Part shown: piece by piece, positions 59,031 through 64,000 of the stretch
Layout: each line of letters opens with the position of its first letter
Position numbering within the stretch: the stretch's first letter is position 1
Source of the DNA: Paramecium tetraurelia
Lineage: Eukaryota; Ciliophora; Oligohymenophorea; Peniculida; Parameciidae
Reading direction: 5' to 3'
Length of the DNA stretch: 64,000 nucleotides
Assembly: GCF_000165425.1 (NCBI RefSeq)
Contig: NW_001798971.1
Location: 136,151 to 200,150, forward strand
Notes under the pieces: generated by a model
What the model saw: the letters and a program-made list of their open reading frames with translations, nothing else
The model's database searches: none
Told to the model about the DNA's origin: nothing
Position numbers and translations under genes: made by a program

Positions 59031-60759
59031 TCAGATATTGTTAATTGCTGCGTCAATGAACGAATTCCATTCAATAACGTTATACCTCTGTATTTCAATC
59101 GATAATAATTTGATCTTCTGCATTATCCTATCTATTTACTAAGTTTCCACTTCAGAAATATCATTTTAATTTATTCCTAGCAATTTCTTCTCTAAAATGT
59201 TATAATATTCGTATTGTTTGGTGTGTTGATTTCTAAAGTTTAGGAAATTTTCCTTCAATTGCTGAAATTACATATAAATTTTGGAAGACTCATCATTTAG
59301 CATCGGCAGAAAATACTTACAAATGTTCTTGTCCTCATTCTCTAAATGCTTTAAAACAATCAAACAGGGAATAGTGACAAAAATATCACTATCTCTACAC
59401 TCCAGTTGCTCAGCAAATTAAACATATTTTTCAGCTGTTGTCTCTATAATATGAGAAAATAACATCAATTGTGTGTATTTTTTAGGCTCCAATAAGTAGG
59501 ATAATCCCTTCTCCCACTATGTTTCATACTCAAACAATAAGTCAACTAATTCTTAATTATTTTTTAATTAAGGATCCACCATTTCAATATTACTCTCATA
59601 TTTTCTCATCTGCTCTCGAAATTTTTAAAAACTGATATTTTGTCATAACAATACTTTGTTTTTATACTATCAGCCAAAGTTCTTACAGCTTTTGATTATT
59701 CCTTCGTAACCCTCCTGGTTATACCCTCTGCCTCTAATAAAATATTAACTCCTAAATCGTCCATGCCCTTTCCTTCCACATTTGCCACTGAGTTTATTTT
59801 TGCTATCACTTTGCAGAACTACATTAGTTATTTTTCATCATATTACTTGAGTCTTTAATTAGATGTAATGATCACTAGTAACCAAAATCTTTCCTCTTAA
59901 TTTTTCTCTAATCTCTATCGATTACATATCCTTATCTATTGCAATTGCTTGAAAAATAAACCTACGAGCCCTTGCTTCAATTTCCATCAGTTCCTTCACA
60001 TACAGCTACATTAGATAATGTATCTTTTTACTTTTTCGAAATTGACCCACGTTTCGTCAAACGTCTCCAAGAGATACTTGATCTCTTTCTTTATTTTAGA
60101 GATGCTAAAATCTGGACTTTCCTATAAAGTACTAGTATACAAATGTCTTAGGAAATGTTGCACTCTATAAAACCCTTCAACTAGTTTACTGCCAGCCTCC
60201 AACACTTCTTATGTGAATGAGTATTTCTCTGAATTCACCCACAGATAAGGAAAACCTATTGAAAATGGTCAAATGGATTAACCTTCTTAAGCACTATCGA
60301 GAATTTCTGTCAAATAGCATAATTTATCCTCAGTGTAAAGTATTTTGTATGCCTTTGAAAATTGATTCCTATATTCACGAGATTCAGCCTTAATATTATA
60401 TGTCTATTTAATGAAACTGATATTTTTACTTCACACATTATTTCGAGATTTTATAAAAATTTTTTGCAGCCCTTCTATCCTTCAGGGTTGTCTAAATCGT
60501 ATTTATGAAATTCTCTCTAAACAAGCCGACTTGATAATCTTTGAGCTTTCTCTAAACGCTAATACTCACTCGATCTAATTGGAATAGAAGATTAACCAGA
60601 GAATGTACCTCTTAAATTCTTCTAATTCTGTCAAAGGTCTTGGAGGAGCTGTCATACATCGCTTCAAAGGAGAGTCATCTTAGGAAGTATTATCAGAGAC
60701 TGCAAGTTATTATAAATTTTATTACTATCATCCTCTATGTCTTAATCGTATTATTGCAT
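59031..60759 (-). CDS. Large hypothetical helical protein with eight introns
   Basis: ATG 60759 starts MQQYDQDIEDD. Eight introns (26, 34, 26, 27, 26, 28, 23 nt and similar, mostly GTA...TAG) join exons coding for DSPLKRCMTAPPRPLTELEE, YQRLEKAQRLSSRLVQREFH, ESREYRNQFSKAYKILYTED, LYVKELMEIEARARRFIFQA and PCLIVLKHLENEDKNICKYF, then LPMLNDESSKIYMQFQQLKE and WNSFIDAAINNI before TGA 59031. About 500 residues, mostly alpha-helical, no membrane segment. I do not recognise a family. The start codon is 28 bp from the divergent PH/C92 gene. Confidence 0.7.
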
Positions 60760-60787
60760 TTAATAATTATTATTTGCATCGTAAAAT

Positions 60788-62079
60788 ATGCAGCAAAATT
60801 CAACCAATCATGAAGATGGTTAGCCAAATAATATCATTGATAACTTGGAATTCTAATCTGTTCTTGACAGTATTGTTACTTTAAGTATTTTTAAGTTTAA
60901 AATCTAAATGATGATCAATTTGAAGAAGAAATGCCAGAATAAAATAACCACATTTAGGAGAGAAATAAAGAATAATAAAGCAATTCAATCCCACCTCATT
61001 AAGAAATACACAGAAATGGTGATTAAAGGCAGTAACCAATATTGGAGGGTGAATTTTACAAAGTTAGTCCTCATTTTTTGGAAACGAATTCTGTAAATTT
61101 TATCTTCAACTTATTCAGACATATTATTGCACTTTATCTTAAAGAAGATTTACATATTACAACATCAAAAATAGGGAAAAACCATTAGGAATTTTGGACT
61201 TTGACTATTAAAAATACATATTCTATGTGAAATCAAAAGATGACACTTACATTCAGAGTTTCATGTATACATTTAAATATAAAAGATTATAGCCAGAAGG
61301 CTGTGAGAAGAAATTCGAATTTATAGTGCCTACTAGAACCAGGGAATAATCTAAATAGTGGGTTTCATTAATTCATTACTACCTCTAGTAATCCAATGGA
61401 TATTTAAATAATATTATGAGCTTGTCAAAATATCATAGGTTCTGGAGACATGAAAGAATTTTGGATCCTCAAATATTAGCACAAGCTCAAACAGGTGATT
61501 TGCTTATCTTTCGCACCAGAGGAAAACTACAAAACTTATAAAGATCTATCACCAGAAGCGATTACGATCACATTGTTATGTTTCTCAAAAACCCTTTGGA
61601 AGACCCAATGCTCTTTGAGTCTAGCAATTAATATGGAGTCATCTCCTTTAGTTATAGTATAATTTTGTCATTTCCCTTTAGAACGCTTTGTAAAAGCCAA
61701 GTCGTTCAAAAATTATGAAAAGTAATTATTATTTAGAATTCAAGGATTCTCTATAAGCCGTTACTGAATGTTTCTGAAAATGATCGTATCCTCATGTATG
61801 CTTATGCTGAAGCCCAATTTGGAAAAGGTTACTCTTTGAGCATGATGAAATTCTTTAAGAAAAGCACAAGGCAAAACTTTTTTTGCTCTGAATTGATTGC
61901 TTACATCTATTAGCTAATGGGATTTATACCTGAATCAGAAAAATGTTGTTCCTTTTTACCAGGTTTCTTTTCTATCCTTAAAAATAGGCAATTTTACTGA
62001 TGAAGATAAACGAATGGATTTACTTAAATCTGCTTAGCTAGGACCTGATTATATTGTGGATTTTTATTATCTATAATGA
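60788..62079 (+). CDS. PH domain plus permuted papain-like (YiiX/C92) protein
   Basis: The N-terminal part is helical (TTFRREIKNNKAIQSHLIKK). A pleckstrin-homology domain follows: RRFTYYNIKNREKPLGILDF, YIFYVKSKDDTYIQSF, EGCEKKFEFIVPTRTREQSK, QWVSLIHYYLQQ. Then comes a permuted NlpC/P60 (YaeF/YiiX, C92) domain: AQTGDLLIFRTRGKLQNLQR, YDHIVMFLKNPLED, LFESSNQYGV, FGKGYSLSMMKFF and RQNFFCSELIAYIYQLMGF, with the His of DYDHIVMF and the Cys of NFFCSELIA as the likely catalytic pair. Introns near 61035 (32 nt), 61100 (26 nt), 61655 (25 nt), 61720 (23 nt) and 61960 (25 nt) restore the frame. The PH domain suggests recruitment to phosphoinositide membranes. Confidence 0.8.
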
Positions 62080-62102
62080 TTAAGTTAAATATGTTATATG
62101 AA

Positions 62103-62566
62103 TCAATTTAGAGTTGAAAATATAAAATCCGCTAAAACTTTTTATATTTCAAATAGAAACGCATCAAATTTTTTCTCAGTCTTAACAGCCTTTTAAATTT
62201 GCCTCTCTAAATTTTAGAATCCTTTGAGATTCTGTATTTTAATAACGTGAGTTCTAGAATTCATTTGAATTTCGCCTTCTTTGAATATGAGATCTATCAT
62301 TTCTGAGAATGCATCATAAATTTGTGATTTATATCGATGTTGCATTCTTGCTTTTAACCAATCCGAATTTTTTGTTTTAGTTTAATCAAGCTGGTACTTC
62401 TGATTTGAATTTTAGAATATCTGCGTATAACATTAACAATTACCCAATATTTTTGATTAAAATATCTTTCTACCAACATGCAATCAATTTCACACATTTT
62501 TTTGCATCCATAAGTAGTTTAATTTAATTTGAATTCATTTTAAACAATGCTCTACTTTTAAATCAT
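62103..62566 (-). CDS. Small hypothetical protein
   Basis: A start MIQKQSIVQNEFKLNQTTYG leads through a Cys-containing part (CKKMCEIDCMLVERYFNQKY), across a 23-nt GTA...CAG intron, into a helical part: DWLKARMQHRYKSQIYDAFS, EMIDLIFKEGEIQMNSRTHV, ERQIQKAVKTEKKFDAFLFE. The frame ends at TGA 62103. About 145 residues. The first exon may begin further upstream. No family recognised. Confidence 0.55.
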
Positions 62567-62697
62567 ACTCGCCAAGCTATTTTACATGCCATGCTTAATG
62601 AATTGGTTTGCTGTTTCTACAAACTCATTTTTTGGTTCTCCTTCATAATTTCAATATAAAAAACCTAAGATGGGAAATATAGGAGTTGATTGAAAGT

Positions 62698-62850
62698 ATG
62701 GAAATTGTTGAATTGGATATTGGAGATCACCCTATTTATGCTCAAACGAATTTGATTCGCTCTTATGATGACACTCATTCAAAGGATTTCTATATCTTTA
62801 AAAGGAACTTTCAGCCTCTAATTTAATTAAAATGGTTAATAGTTACATCT
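62698..62850 (+). CDS. Short ORF of uncertain status
   Basis: ATG 62698 starts MEIVELDIGDHPIYAQTNLI and continues RSYDDTHSKDFYIFKRNFQP, which reads like genuine protein. Beyond about 62830 the same frame (open to 63132) becomes low-complexity and unconvincing, and no intron to a better frame was found. It is either a tiny gene with unseen exons or a 5' fragment of a lost one. Confidence 0.3.
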
Positions 62851-63030
62851 TAACGTAGGAATTTTTGTGTTAGTATTATTAAAATCCATAATATTAATAT
62901 ATATAAATAGAGTATTTACATAATATTTCTCAATATAATGCAATTATAAATAAATATATTTCTATATTTACCTAGATATTTGGTAACTAAATTAATATTT
63001 ATTTAAAATGTTTGTAAATGCTATTATAAT

Positions 63031-63908
63031 TCAATTTCTCTTATTAATTAATAGATATTCTTGGTTATTCAATAATAATTAATGATCATAAAATAAAATT
63101 TAATAATGCTCTTTAATATAGAATGCAATTGATTAATAATTAAATCCAATCGGCCATTTTCTTGTTGTTTCTCTTAAATTCATCTTTGCATGTTAAGCTC
63201 CTCCTTCTAATTAGCTTCCCTTTCCCTACTCCTAATAAATCTTAGAATATTTGCATGTAATTAATTAACGAAATAACCCAGTAACTTAAACAGTTTCAGC
63301 CTCGAGGATATAAGTCAAATGCAGAAAATAATCTTCTTTGAAGAGAGACCATTCTCAATTGCGTAATTAATTAGCTTTGGCCTTCAATTGGAAAACTCAA
63401 AATTTATTGGATTATGGAGATATTATATTCAAAATATACAAACTCTATAACTCACAATCCTCTATAGAATAACGAGAAATCGATATTTCAGTGCAATTTA
63501 ATTTTCCTATCTGACGAATGCTTCTTAAATTAAAATCTTTACTTTCCCTACTATATAATAAGTTCAAATTCAACGTACGAACCTAGAACCAGAAATACAG
63601 ATATAATATGTTATTTTAGAGTAATTTGTATATAAGAATCAATAATTTTGATGCACATCTCACTATCTTTTGTATTCTAATTAAGTTGATGGTCCCAAAT
63701 TTTAGGTTTAAGAATATGGAACACATTGTTTGTTCTCCTGAAGGAATATTTGACAAAATGATTATTATTGCTGAAGATGTTCTTTACCCTCCTTAACTTC
63801 CTTCCCTTTGTTATATTTCAATAGCTTTTCGAAATCGATCTCTATATGTTTCTAAGCAACACTTCTCTGAAGCTTTCCGGAGCTTTTCCCACTAGCGCAA
63901 GTTCCCAT
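63031..63908 (-). pseudogene. Decayed N-myristoylated protein gene with PH-like region
   Basis: From ATG 63908 the reading starts MGTCASGKSSGKLQRSVAQK, an N-myristoylation/palmitoylation-type N-terminus. Further clear coding pieces follow in other frames: VFHILKPKIWDHQLNQ, SEMCIKIIDSYIQITLKQ, VEFELIIQQGKQRFQFKK, TEISISRYSIEDCELQSLYI, FQLKAKANQLRN and EWSLFKEDYFLHLTYILEAE, then NLRETTRKWPIGFNYQSIAF. The order FELxxxKxRFxxK...FQLKAKxxxxRxEW is what a PH-type domain would give. An in-frame TGA stands exactly between QLRN and EWSL, and at least two frame changes have no matching intron. The plus strand also has a long open frame here, judged a shadow. Confidence 0.55.
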
Positions 63909-64000
63909 TACTATTAATTATTTTGGATTATTAGATAATTAATAAAAATTGTTTTAAAATTGAGAAGGCTATAAATGAAAAAATTAAATCACAAGGATTA

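Noticed and set aside
63516-64000. Plus-strand frame starting MLLKLKSLLSLLYNKFKF and running to the window end
   Set aside because: Long but overlaps the MGTCAS gene pieces on the minus strand, which carry a better start and domain-like pattern; kept only as an alternative.
1-64000. Transposons, virus-like elements, CRISPR arrays, telomere repeats
   Set aside because: No transposase, reverse transcriptase, integrase, capsid-like frame, regularly spaced repeat array or C4A2/C3A3-type telomere tract was found.

Overview
The window reads as macronuclear-type DNA of a ciliate of the genus Paramecium (species not determinable by eye). In gene after gene the reading frame is open only if TAA and TAG are glutamine, and frames end at TGA. 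Introns are tiny (mostly 21-34 nt, GTA...TAG, with a clear minority ending AAG, CAG or GAG). The DNA is very AT-rich, neighbouring genes are often tens of bases apart, and one gene is a giant cysteine-rich GPI-anchored surface antigen. Standard-code ORF calls fragment these genes and mostly report shadows.

Layout. 1-12.5 kb: end of an unknown gene, a three-repeat Myb protein (+), small uncertain genes, a decayed nucleoredoxin-like gene (-), a coiled protein (-), a degenerate Kelch-like stretch, an RNase H2A-like protein without its catalytic aspartates (+), tRNA-Trp (-), a probably decayed gene (+), a decayed KDEL-receptor gene (-), a small cysteine-pair protein (+) and a mitochondrial carrier (-). 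13-29.7 kb: a TMEM43/LUMA homologue (+), RPB5 (-), a small MGAC-type acylated protein (+), a membrane protein with a C-terminal VWA domain (+), then a minus-strand block: SANT/Myb-like protein, NASP-like histone chaperone, a small protein, a Sel1-repeat protein with decapeptide repeats, and two helical proteins. 29.7-40 kb: a tandem pair of giant multi-pass PAS-domain proteins (+). 40-47.7 kb: a membrane protein (+), a UFSP2-type protease (+), a coiled-coil protein (-), a glutathione-transferase-like remnant, and a membrane histidine-kinase-like protein (-). 47.8-54.6 kb: the 2,265-residue surface antigen (-). 55.6-64 kb: a casein-kinase-1 pseudokinase (+), a polyglutamine membrane protein (+), a PP2C phosphatase (+), a large helical protein (-), a PH plus papain-like (C92) protein (+), a small gene (-) and a decayed N-myristoylated gene (-).

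The strongest themes are loss and reuse: at least three host genes are visibly decaying (frameshifts, in-frame TGA), while two or three others are intact frames that have lost catalytic residues. This is what retained and decaying duplicates after whole-genome duplication would look like, but that link is inference. The window also carries an unusual number of large membrane proteins with possible sensory parts (PAS pair, VWA receptor-like protein, histidine-kinase-like protein, surface antigen). No transposon, virus-like element, CRISPR array or telomere was seen. All exon joins were made by eye and none is confirmed by transcripts.
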